A stretch of DNA of 9,046 nt from Pseudomonadota bacterium (GCA_030632745.1 DAOVUE010000031.1:1-9046), one strand, 5' to 3'. Numbered from the stretch's first letter, positions 1-6,746 are shown. Notes: a model not told the origin generated them from the letters alone. Numbers and translations: made by a program.

Positions 1-120
1 CAGAGTAACGGTTTTTCCTGTTCCGGTAGCGCCTGCAATCATACCGTGACGGTTGGCTGTCTTTGCTGAAAATTGTACCTGTGTCTGAGTGTTTCCACCA
101 ATTAAAAACTCAATACCCAT
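1..120 (-). CDS. YjgR/DUF853 family HerA-like ATPase, N-terminal 40 codons (partial)
   Basis: Reading the minus strand from the ATG at 120 gives 40 codons that run off the window edge. The peptide starts MGIEFLIGG and contains ANRHGMIAGATGTGKTVTL at its end. GATGTGKT is a perfect Walker A P-loop, and the preceding ANRHG with the following VTL is the hallmark N-terminus of the YjgR/DUF853 family of HerA-like P-loop ATPases. Their cellular role is poorly defined; they are related to DNA-translocating HerA/FtsK ATPases. An AAGGA Shine-Dalgarno (minus strand, 132-128) sits 7 nt before the ATG, which supports this start. The gene is transcribed divergently from rluB. The rest of the ATPase core (Walker B, arginine finger) is outside the window, so intactness cannot be judged. 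Family assignment is confident despite the short fragment. Confidence 0.85.
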   Translation of the reverse strand, partial: MGIEFLIGGNTQTQVQFSAKTANRHGMIAGATGTGKTVTL

Positions 121-175
121 TATCTAATCCTTATTTATCCCGAGATAGAACAATTGCAGAAATAGTTCGCTTTAC

Positions 176-205
176 ATTATTCAGATTCCATAGTACGGGT
201 GTCAA
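176..205 (-). promoter_or_regulatory. Sigma70-type promoter for the YjgR-like gene
   Basis: On the minus strand, a perfect -35 TTGACA (205-200) is separated by 18 bp from a -10 AATAAT (181-176, 5 of 6 to consensus). Transcription would start near 169, giving a leader of about 49 nt before the ATG at 120. The -35 match and correct placement make this the best promoter in the window. Assignment is by consensus matching only. Confidence 0.6.
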
Positions 206-270
206 ATTTGTTACTTAGAAGCTTGAACAACTTCTGTGATTATTAATTTAATTTCCTAATATACAAGGTT

Positions 271-279
271 TGGTATAAT
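271..279 (+). promoter_or_regulatory. Extended -10 promoter for rluB and the downstream giant gene
   Basis: TGGTATAAT on the plus strand is a perfect extended -10 (TGn followed by TATAAT). No convincing -35 lies 16-18 bp upstream, which is typical of extended -10 promoters. The predicted start near 286 gives a leader of roughly 128 nt that contains the whole perfect inverted repeat at 324-370. The spacing places it upstream of rluB, and no other candidate of equal quality precedes 414. Confidence 0.5.
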
Positions 280-323
280 AATAGTAGCTGAAGATCTATA
301 ATAAAGGCTGTGTTATCCATAAT

Positions 324-370
324 GCAGGTGTCGGAGTCAAATGGTAAGGCCATTTGACTCCGACACCTGC
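324..370. repeat. Perfect 21-bp inverted repeat (5-nt loop), REP/IS200-like hairpin
   Basis: The left arm is 324-344 and the right arm 350-370. They are exact reverse complements over 21 bp, separated by the loop TAAGG. The left arm begins GCAGGTGTCGGAGTC. No T-run follows on either strand, so it does not look like an intrinsic terminator. A perfect long-stem, short-loop palindrome in an intergenic region is the form expected of REP-type or IS200/IS605-related hairpin repeats mobilised by tyrosine (Y1) transposases. No transposase is present in the window, so this origin is inference. It lies 43 bp before the rluB start and downstream of the likely promoter, so it would form a strong mRNA hairpin. 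Confidence 0.75.
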
Positions 371-413
371 CTGAGATAAATTTATCATCCTAATTAAAAG
401 AAAGAATGTAAAA

Positions 414-1409
414 ATGACCAGCTATTATAAATCATCTAAAAATAATTCCGATGATGCAGCACCCAGTAATATTGGACGTCAAAGTGAAGATAATTCTTCT
501 ATTGACAAAGAAGCTGCTGATAGTGAATCTGCAGTAAGACCTGAGGGTGAAAAATTACAAAAAGTAATTGCCCGCTCAGGACATGCTTCGCGTCGGGAAG
601 CTGAACGTCTGATTGCCCGAAAACGCATCAAAATAGATAAACGTATTGCCCGTTTAGGGGATAGAGTTAATGGTTCTGAACGTATCTTTCTGGATGATAA
701 GGAACTCTTTATAGCCTGGGAAAAACCCAGACAGCGAGTACTGATTTATCATAAACCGCCAGGTGAAATCTGCAGTCGTAAAGATCCGGACCATCCTAAT
801 ACTATTTTTGATGATCTGCCCAATCTTAAAATAGGGCGCTGGATCTCTGTTGGTCGTCTGGATATTAATACCTCAGGCCTAATCCTGCTCACCAATGATG
901 GTGAACTGGCCAATCTGCTGATGCATCCCTCCAGTGAAATTGAACGTGAATATGCCGTACGTGTCCTGGGTGAAGTGACAGATAATGATATTGAACAGCT
1001 GAAAACAGGGGTCGCTCTGGATGACGGCATGGCTCATTTTGATAAAATAACCTATTCGGGCGGTCAGGGTGCTAATCACTGGTATCATGTTACTTTGAAA
1101 GAAGGACGTAATCGTGAAGTGCGTCGTATGTGGGAATCATTGGGTATTACTGTCAGCCGCTTGTCCCGGGTTCGTTATGGCATAGTAGAATTGCATAGAA
1201 GCCAGAAAGTGGGTCGCTGGGAAGAAATGGACGATAGACAATTAAGAGAACTCTATGAAAGTGTCGGCCTGCATATTAATAAACCTGAAATGGATAATAG
1301 GGGACGAATCGTATCACCCTATAGTCAAAGAGGTAAAAGTAAAAAACGTTTAGTGATGCCTGATAACAGGAGGAAGTCTCAGAAAAAAGGAAAAACGAAG
1401 CGTCGTTAA
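414..1409 (+). CDS. rluB: 23S rRNA pseudouridine synthase RluB (RsuA/RluB/E/F family)
   Basis: This 331-residue protein isomerises a specific uridine of 23S rRNA to pseudouridine; in E. coli RluB the target is U2605. After a hydrophilic Ser/Asp-rich extension (1-44), an S4 RNA-binding domain spans about 46-105, beginning EKLQKVIARSGHASRREAERL. The catalytic domain follows, with the signature GRLDINTSGLILLTNDGELA at 148-167 and catalytic Asp150. The conserved block KEGRNREVRRMWESLG is at 229-244. A Lys/Arg-rich tail (299-331) ends the protein and is common in RluB, probably binding RNA. It is somewhat longer than the E. coli enzyme because of the extension and tail. The SD before the ATG is weak (AAGAAAG). 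The usual scpA-scpB-rluB neighbourhood is absent immediately upstream, where a divergent YjgR-like gene lies instead. RluB is preferred over RsuA/RluE/RluF by the N-terminal block and basic tail. Confidence 0.9.
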   Translation: MTSYYKSSKNNSDDAAPSNIGRQSEDNSSIDKEAADSESAVRPEGEKLQKVIARSGHASRREAERLIARKRIKIDKRIARLGDRVNGSERIFLDDKELFIAWEKPRQRVLIYHKPPGEICSRKDPDHPNTIFDDLPNLKIGRWISVGRLDINTSGLILLTNDGELANLLMHPSSEIEREYAVRVLGEVTDNDIEQLKTGVALDDGMAHFDKITYSGGQGANHWYHVTLKEGRNREVRRMWESLGITVSRLSRVRYGIVELHRSQKVGRWEEMDDRQLRELYESVGLHINKPEMDNRGRIVSPYSQRGKSKKRLVMPDNRRKSQKKGKTKRR

Positions 1410-1432
1410 CTTTCTAAAAAATGGGGAAGAAT

Positions 1433-4400
1433 ATGTTTAGATCATCTGATAATAAAATAAAATTACTTTTCTGCCTTCCTTTGTTGTTTGTATTGTTGTT
1501 TGTCTTAATGAGCTTTAGCCTGCTGGTCAATGCAGAGCCATTCAATTCAGGTCTTCTGGATAAAAGAATCAATAATATCCCCGAAGATTTAAAGCAATGG
1601 GTTCCCTGGGTCTTAAAAGATCAGCCGGATATTAAATGCCCGGTACTTTATAATAACAATAAGCATTTATGTGCCTACCCGGGCGCTCTGTCTATCTCTA
1701 TGGGAAAAAATAGTGGGGCGTTTCTGCAAATGTGGGATATTTATGCAGAATCTTTTGTGCCGTTGCCCGGTGACAATAAAAACTGGCCGGAAAATATCAC
1801 CGTCGATGAACAATTACAGCCGGTCATTAGCCGTAATGGCAAACCCTTTATACAGCTTCAAAAAGGCTACTACAGTATAAAGGGATATTTTGACTGGCAG
1901 CAGCAGCCTAAAAATTTATCAATACCGATTGAAACCGGTTTAATTTATCTCACTATTGATGATAAACCGGTTAATATGCCTGATTTTCGCAATGGAAAAC
2001 TCTGGTTAAAAACTGCAAGGCTATCGACTCATCAGAACAATCGTCTGGATTTACACGTTTTTCGCAAAATAACAGACAGCATACCTCTTAAAATTGAAAC
2101 CATAATTAAAGTGGATGTGTCGGGGCAGCAGCGGGAAGTCACTATAGTGGGTGCTTTACTAGATGATTTTACTGCCAGTGCAGTCAATAGTAAATTAGCT
2201 GCTCAAATCAATCATCAGGGGCAGCTTAAGATACAGGTCAGAGCAGGGCAGTGGACAATTAGAGTGGCTTCTTTGTATGCCGGAGAAACCAACTCAATTG
2301 CTCTTCCGGGCTTTGAAAAACCATGGCCGGAAAATGAAATATGGGTTCTGGATCAACAAACTCATCTAAGACAGATTAATGTGATTGGCAAAACCAGTAT
2401 TGATGCCAATCAGACTCAATTACCCGATTATTGGAAAAAATATCCGGCTTTTCAAATGAAAAGTGGTGAGCAAATGGATTTTGAAGTCATTAAACGGGGA
2501 GATCCTGAGCCTGAGCCCGATCAATTAAACTTAACAAAAAAAATCTGGCTGGATTTTGACGGTAATGGTTTAACGGTTAATGACAAAATAACCGGTAAAT
2601 TATCCCGGCAATGGCGTTTGAATGCTTCTAAAGAGCTGCAGCTCGGACAGGTAAGTCTTAATGGTGCTCCGCAATACATTACACAGAGTGTTCAGGGAGA
2701 TGAAATTCTCCATGGTGTTGAAGTGCGCCATGGCAATATCAATTTATCGGCTGACAGTCGCATAGAAGCGCAAAACAGAACCTTTTCCAGCAGTGGCTGG
2801 GACATTGATTTTAACCGTGTAAATGCCACTTTATATCTGCCTGCAGGCTGGAAGTTATTTTCCCTTAGTGGTGCAGATGCCTCCGCTACCTGGTTGAAAA
2901 AATGGACTTTGCTGGATTTATTTTTAGTCCTCATAACGGCTATTGCTGTATTCAAACTCTGGGGAGTTCAGTGGGGGATAGTCGCTTTAATTGCTCTGGT
3001 TTTAACCTGGCATCAGTCTAATGCACCGCAATTTATCTGGATTAATTTAATTATTGCCGCTGCATTGCTGCGTGCATTGCCATCCGATGGACGCATTTAT
3101 AAATTTATTAATAATTATCGTTTAATGGTATTGATTTTTTTAGCCATTATTATTTTACCCTTTATTATTCATCAGGCCAGAACAGCCTTGTATCCACAAT
3201 TGGAATTCAGCACTATTGGTCATCAGTTTAATGAATATGCTTCCAATAGAAGCTTAAGGGAAATGGAAGATAAAGCAACAGATGGAACTATGGCTCCACA
3301 ATCCGTTTCAAAATCCGTTTCAAAATCAAAAAGAAGGGATTTAGCATACTCTATGCCTGCATCAGCTATTCTTAAAGCAGAAAGATCACAATCAACCCTC
3401 CCTATGGAGAGTATTGATCCCAATGCCATGATACAAACAGGGCCCGGCCTGCCTTCCTGGACTCTTAATCAATATAAAATTTACTGGAGTGGTCCTGTTA
3501 GAAATGATCAGACTATTTCCATGACACTTATTTCACCCGCAATGAATTCAATATTAAATATCCTGCGCATTATTTTTATTTTGCTGCTGGCCTGGAGGTT
3601 AGTGGATGTTTCAAAGCGGCAGATAAAAAAATCGCTGGATAAGCAGTTTAATAAAGCCTCAACTAATGCCTCAACTAATGCTTTATCATTATCCTCTATG
3701 CTTTTACTGGGGGGACTGCTGTTGCTGTCAGCACAAACATCAGAAGCTTCTTTTCCCACTAAAGCTTTACTGGAAGAATTAAAGACTGAACTTAATAAAC
3801 CGGCTGAATGTTTACCCCAATGTGCCAGTATTGAATCGATAGGAATTGAATTATCGGCTCAGAAACTGTCTTTTAAATTATTAGTTCATGCTCTGGAGGA
3901 TGTCTCAATTCCATTACCCGTACCTGTTAAGCAATGGATGCCGGCTAATATTTTACTGGATGGTGAACCCGCTTCCGGTTTGTTTCGTCAAAACAGTCCG
4001 CAGCTCTGGTTGTTTCTTGCTAAAGGCAGTCATAGCGTTGAAATTAATGGTCGAGTTGATTATTTGAGTCAGTTACAAATTAGTTTTCCATTAAAACCTC
4101 ATCATATTCGCCTGAAAGTTGCAGGCTGGTCTTCTGCAGGAATGGATCAGGATATTACTAAAATTTCAGCTCTTAGTTTTTTAAAATTAAATAAGCAGCA
4201 AAAAGTTTTGTCAGATATAGGGCAAAGTGAAATTCCGGTTTTTGCTGAAATAAGCAGAACGCTCAATTTGGGACAGTCATGGCAGGTAACGACTCAAATT
4301 AGAGGTGTGTTTGGGAGTTCGTATCCTGTTATTTTTAAAATTCCCCTATTAGCGGGTGAATCGGTACTCAGTGATAATGTAAAAGTTGAAAATAATCACG

Positions 4401-5674
4401 CTGTTATTACCTTGCAGCGCAGGGGATCCAGTGTGCAATGGAATTCTAAACTGCTTATAGCAAAACAAATTAGACTTAAAGCCATTAAGTCTGAGCAGAT
4501 TATCGAGAAATGGATATTAAATACCAGTCCCATCTGGCATATCAAACATAGTGGGATTCCTGTTGTCTATCATCAGCGCCGTGGCGATTTATGGCAACCG
4601 AGATGGCAGCCCTGGCCGGGAGAAGAAGTGTTGATCGATGTGACGCGTCCCAAGGGTGTAAAAGGTAAAACCATTACCATTGATAGTAGCAGCTTGACGA
4701 TAAAACCCGGAGAACAAAATACTGCAGTCAATCTGGAATTTAATCTACGCAGCAGTCTGGGGGGGCAGCATAGCATTCACTTAGCTGATAATGCAGTGCT
4801 GCAGAGTGTGAGTATTAACAATAAAAATATGCCGCTGCGTAATACTAAAGACGGCTTATCTTTACCTGTCTTACCGGGTAATCAAAAAGTAACAGTGGTG
4901 TGGAATGAAAGCAGGGGAATATCCAATGTGTTTCATAGCTCTGAACTTGATCTGGGAATAGAGAGTGTTAATAATAAAATTACCCTGGTGCCCGGTTCTA
5001 AACGCTGGGTGTTATTAACCACTGGTCCTGCTATGGGACCCGCTGTGTTGTTTTGGGGTGTCTTCTTTATTATCTTAATTTTATCCTATGGCCTGGGACG
5101 TATAAAGGGAACACCTTTAAATACTTTTCAATGGATATTGCTCTGGATTGGTCTGAGTGCCTCAGAACCCTTCGCTGCAATAGTAATTGTTGCCTGTATC
5201 CTGGCTTTGAAAGCCCGCAGCAGTATTGATGTTGAAGCGACGAAAGCCATAACATTCAATTTTTTTCAAATAATATTAATTTTTCTGGTCATTAGTTCTA
5301 TGGCTGCTTTAATCATTTCTATACAACAGGGACTGCTGGGCTCACCCGATATGCAGATAAGCGGCAATGGTTCCAGTGCTTATCAGTTAAACTGGTTCAG
5401 TGATCGAATTGCTGAACAACTTCCCCGGGCAACATTCATTTCCGTGCCTGTTTACATCTACCGGCTGATAATGCTCGCATGGTCTATATGGTTAGCCTTT
5501 GCAGTGATTAAATGGGCACAATGGGGATGGGCTGCTTTTTCTTCTCAGCAATACTGGAAGCCTGTGCGGATAAAAAAAATATTTCAGAAAAAACCGGGAA
5601 CAACTGATAAATGGGGAAGAGAAAAAGCACCCGTTGATGATATGGATAGCCTCAAGGAGCCCTCAGCCAAATGA
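1433..5674 (+). CDS. Giant internally duplicated membrane protein with two periplasmic domains, function unknown
   Basis: I do not recognise the family. Starting at ATG 1433, with GGGGAAGA just upstream, gives 1413 residues; an ATG at 1421 is in frame but has no SD. Residues 11-34 form a signal sequence ending VNA. A Cys pair follows (69, 80), then a beta-rich periplasmic region to about 490. Four membrane segments lie near 492-508, 512-526, 533-548 and 562-580. A periplasmic loop (581-705) with SVSKSVSKSK and a fifth segment (706-724) complete the first half. A second signal-like segment (754-770, ending SEASF) restarts the same plan: Cys pair 793/797, beta-rich region to about 1195, four membrane segments between 1201 and 1297, a short loop, and a fifth segment at 1338-1360. 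Basic residues fall on the predicted cytoplasmic side throughout. No catalytic motif was seen. It is probably cotranscribed with rluB (23-bp gap). The reading frame is real; the function is open. Confidence 0.85.
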   Translation: MFRSSDNKIKLLFCLPLLFVLLFVLMSFSLLVNAEPFNSGLLDKRINNIPEDLKQWVPWVLKDQPDIKCPVLYNNNKHLCAYPGALSISMGKNSGAFLQMWDIYAESFVPLPGDNKNWPENITVDEQLQPVISRNGKPFIQLQKGYYSIKGYFDWQQQPKNLSIPIETGLIYLTIDDKPVNMPDFRNGKLWLKTARLSTHQNNRLDLHVFRKITDSIPLKIETIIKVDVSGQQREVTIVGALLDDFTASAVNSKLAAQINHQGQLKIQVRAGQWTIRVASLYAGETNSIALPGFEKPWPENEIWVLDQQTHLRQINVIGKTSIDANQTQLPDYWKKYPAFQMKSGEQMDFEVIKRGDPEPEPDQLNLTKKIWLDFDGNGLTVNDKITGKLSRQWRLNASKELQLGQVSLNGAPQYITQSVQGDEILHGVEVRHGNINLSADSRIEAQNRTFSSSGWDIDFNRVNATLYLPAGWKLFSLSGADASATWLKKWTLLDLFLVLITAIAVFKLWGVQWGIVALIALVLTWHQSNAPQFIWINLIIAAALLRALPSDGRIYKFINNYRLMVLIFLAIIILPFIIHQARTALYPQLEFSTIGHQFNEYASNRSLREMEDKATDGTMAPQSVSKSVSKSKRRDLAYSMPASAILKAERSQSTLPMESIDPNAMIQTGPGLPSWTLNQYKIYWSGPVRNDQTISMTLISPAMNSILNILRIIFILLLAWRLVDVSKRQIKKSLDKQFNKASTNASTNALSLSSMLLLGGLLLLSAQTSEASFPTKALLEELKTELNKPAECLPQCASIESIGIELSAQKLSFKLLVHALEDVSIPLPVPVKQWMPANILLDGEPASGLFRQNSPQLWLFLAKGSHSVEINGRVDYLSQLQISFPLKPHHIRLKVAGWSSAGMDQDITKISALSFLKLNKQQKVLSDIGQSEIPVFAEISRTLNLGQSWQVTTQIRGVFGSSYPVIFKIPLLAGESVLSDNVKVENNHAVITLQRRGSSVQWNSKLLIAKQIRLKAIKSEQIIEKWILNTSPIWHIKHSGIPVVYHQRRGDLWQPRWQPWPGEEVLIDVTRPKGVKGKTITIDSSSLTIKPGEQNTAVNLEFNLRSSLGGQHSIHLADNAVLQSVSINNKNMPLRNTKDGLSLPVLPGNQKVTVVWNESRGISNVFHSSELDLGIESVNNKITLVPGSKRWVLLTTGPAMGPAVLFWGVFFIILILSYGLGRIKGTPLNTFQWILLWIGLSASEPFAAIVIVACILALKARSSIDVEATKAITFNFFQIILIFLVISSMAALIISIQQGLLGSPDMQISGNGSSAYQLNWFSDRIAEQLPRATFISVPVYIYRLIMLAWSIWLAFAVIKWAQWGWAAFSSQQYWKPVRIKKIFQKKPGTTDKWGREKAPVDDMDSLKEPSAK
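3301..3324 (+). repeat. Perfect 12-bp tandem duplication inside the giant gene
   Basis: ATCCGTTTCAAA occurs twice head to tail (3301-3312, 3313-3324), followed by a further partial ATC. It encodes SVSKSVSKSK in the periplasmic linker of the first module. The unit is four codons, so gain or loss by replication slippage would keep the frame. Confidence 0.85.
3656..3679 (+). repeat. Second perfect 12-bp tandem duplication inside the giant gene
   Basis: GCCTCAACTAAT is present twice (3656-3667, 3668-3679) and encodes ASTNASTNA. This lies in the short cytoplasmic linker that joins the two modules, just before the second signal-like segment. The unit is again exactly four codons. Confidence 0.85.
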
Positions 5675-5694
5675 AATTTATCGCTGTCGCTTTG

Positions 5695-5740
5695 CTAACA
5701 TAGAAATGGCAAAGTAAGATAGTGAAAAATTTTATGTTAG
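5695..5740 (+). other. Stem-loop after the giant gene
   Basis: CTAACATAGAA (5695-5705) can pair with TTTTATGTTAG (5730-5740) over 11 positions including one G-T pair, with a 24-nt loop. It begins 20 nt after the stop codon of the giant gene. No U-tract follows, so it is at most a weak 3'-end or transcript-stability element rather than a classical terminator. Confidence 0.3.
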
Positions 5741-5792
5741 ATAAGAGGACCGAGGTGAATGAAGTAATATTATTTAAAATATCCTGGTTTTA

Positions 5793-5828
5793 TGGAGTTC
5801 CTGGATTATTTAGGTTCAAGGAACTCTA
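5793..5828. other. Hairpin between convergent genes
   Basis: GAGTTCCT (5795-5802) and AGGAACTC (5819-5826) are perfect complements, extendable by a G-T and a T-A pair outward to 5793/5828, with a 16-nt loop. It sits over the stop codon of the minus-strand cytochrome gene (5806-5808) in a convergent gap where a bidirectional terminator would be expected. Neither strand shows a strong T-run directly after the stem, so termination is only suggested. Confidence 0.3.
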
Positions 5829-6429
5829 ATTCCAGTTGTATAAGATTTATGGGATACTGAGCGGTTAATCTCAGGAAATATTCTGATCTTTCTTCTGCCT
5901 GAAATTTTAGTCTCTTCCTGTCGTTTTCACCATATAGACTGTCTTGCTCAATAAAATCAAACTCTTCACTAATAATTTCTACACAAAATTTTGTATTATT
6001 AAGCGCTTCAAACAACAATTGGTACATACCGGGTTCTAACAGACCCAGAGGCATAAAATAGGCCTGTCTGGAAGGAGACTGAAATTCATTCAGCATCTTG
6101 CGATCCCATATCTGATCTTTCATAAGAGCATGAGGGGACGGGTAGAAACTGCATTCTTCTTTCATATAGCGCAAAAGCTTGAATAATTGTCGAATGCGTT
6201 GCTGAGAGAGTTCACCGCCATGACGACGAATATGTTGATTTGCTGCATCTTCCGGCAAGTGGAAACTCATTCTACCGCTGCATTGTCCTTCGTGACATCG
6301 TGCACAGGTGGTATTAAAAATAACGCTTGATTCAATAGGAATATTATCAGACGCAAACACAAATAAAGGTAATAAAAGGATGCTTATTAATAGAATGTTG
6401 TGTTGAACTATTTTTGGAATATAATTCAT
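5806..6429 (-). CDS. Secreted monoheme cytochrome c-like protein
   Basis: The 207-residue product begins with a signal peptide (basic start, hydrophobic 11-25, cleavage likely after FVFA at 26), so it is exported. The heme c attachment motif CARCH lies at 42-46 (Cys42, Cys45, proximal His46), close to the mature N-terminus as in class I-like cytochromes. Extra cysteines are at 50, 93 and 149. Several Met and His residues in 54-103 (for example Met54, His57, His70, Met89) could supply the distal ligand, but none sits in a diagnostic motif. Residues 130-207 look beta-rich and are not a typical cytochrome fold; this part is unrecognised. An SD-like AGAGAAG lies 7 nt before the ATG. It is convergent to the giant gene and divergent from the efflux operon, with no partner redox gene in the window. 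Electron transfer in the periplasm is inferred from the motif; the partner is unknown. Confidence 0.7.
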   Translation of the reverse strand: MNYIPKIVQHNILLISILLLPLFVFASDNIPIESSVIFNTTCARCHEGQCSGRMSFHLPEDAANQHIRRHGGELSQQRIRQLFKLLRYMKEECSFYPSPHALMKDQIWDRKMLNEFQSPSRQAYFMPLGLLEPGMYQLLFEALNNTKFCVEIISEEFDFIEQDSLYGENDRKRLKFQAEERSEYFLRLTAQYPINLIQLELEFLEPK

Positions 6430-6457
6430 GCGAATAACTTCTCTGTTTTTTCAAAGA

Positions 6458-6511
6458 TTTATAGGTTAAAGATACACCTTTCAGTATGAGAAGAGCAATG
6501 ATATAGGTTAA
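6458..6511 (-). promoter_or_regulatory. Cytochrome upstream region: -10-like box and two 10-bp direct repeats
   Basis: On the minus strand TTAACCTATA occurs twice (6511-6502 and 6469-6460), offset by exactly 42 bp, about four helical turns. The gene-proximal copy overlaps a -10-like TATAAA (6463-6458) placed to give a leader of about 22 nt. No good -35 accompanies it, which would fit an activator-dependent promoter, but the evidence is only repeat geometry. Confidence 0.3.
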
Positions 6512-6560
6512 GAGCTCCTCCCATTACTGCTGACGGGACAGCTCAAATAAGCCAATTTAT

Positions 6561-6740
6561 CTTTACACTTTTTTACCCCCTCCCCAACCCTCCCCCTCAC
6601 CAAAAGTAGGCTCCCTTAGGAGAACGACAGGGGGGAGGGAGTTAGAGCCAGAGGTATGTATGGCTCTAGCTCTTAGTTCCTCCCCCCTTGGTCTTTTTCA
6701 GGGGGGAGGTTAGGAGGGGGGTAAGTTTTAAAGTGTAAAG
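6561..6740. repeat. 180-bp C/G-tract nested palindrome with terminal inverted repeats (MITE/REP-like)
   Basis: The ends are perfect 11-bp inverted repeats: CTTTACACTTT (6561-6571) and AAAGTGTAAAG (6730-6740). Inside, tracts alternate as C-rich (6576-6597), G-rich (6630-6640), C-rich (6679-6687) and G-rich (6701-6721). These allow competing hairpins. AGGGGGGAGG (6629-6638) pairs with 6679-6688, with TAGAGCCA/TGGCTCTA (6643-6650/6661-6668) closing a 10-nt loop. Alternatively 6679-6688 pairs perfectly with 6700-6709. The outer arms pair as well, so the whole element can fold on itself. It has no credible ORF and its composition is sharply unlike the AT-rich flanks. No target-site duplication is evident. 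It fits a non-autonomous, dispersed intergenic repeat; mobility is inferred. Confidence 0.75.
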
Positions 6741-6746
6741 CAGTTT

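Larger units (their letters stand above)
5671..5829 (+). other. Possible small ORF remnant with one in-frame TAG
   Basis: An ATG at 5671 overlaps the giant gene's stop codon (ATGA) and reads MKFIAVALLT before a TAG at 5701-5703. The same frame then stays open to TAA 5827-5829. Within it, an ATG at 5734 would give 31 residues, and a GTG at 5755 preceded by AGAGGA (5744-5749) would give 24 residues ending WFYGVPGLFRFKEL. The last 24 bases overlap the 3' end of the convergent cytochrome gene. It could be a decayed small membrane peptide gene coupled to the giant gene, a genuine 24-31-residue peptide, or chance. No homologue is recognised. Confidence 0.2.

Noticed and set aside
324..370. Inverted repeat as an intrinsic terminator
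   Set aside because: No T-run follows either arm, and it sits upstream of both flanking start codons rather than after a gene.
749..1088. Two minus-strand ORFs opposite rluB
   Set aside because: They overlap the conserved catalytic part of rluB on the other strand and have no independent start signal.
1421..1432. ATG 1421 as start of the giant gene
   Set aside because: It lacks an upstream SD, whereas GGGGAAGA inside this stretch is well placed for ATG 1433; not fully excluded.
2692..5255. Several minus-strand ORFs of 61-87 codons within the giant gene
   Set aside because: All are antisense to a continuous coding frame with consistent topology and duplicated blocks; none has SD or recognisable domains.
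3698..5674. Second module as a separately translated gene starting at ATG 3698
   Set aside because: No SD precedes that ATG and the frame is continuous from 1433 without interruption, so a single fused protein is simpler.
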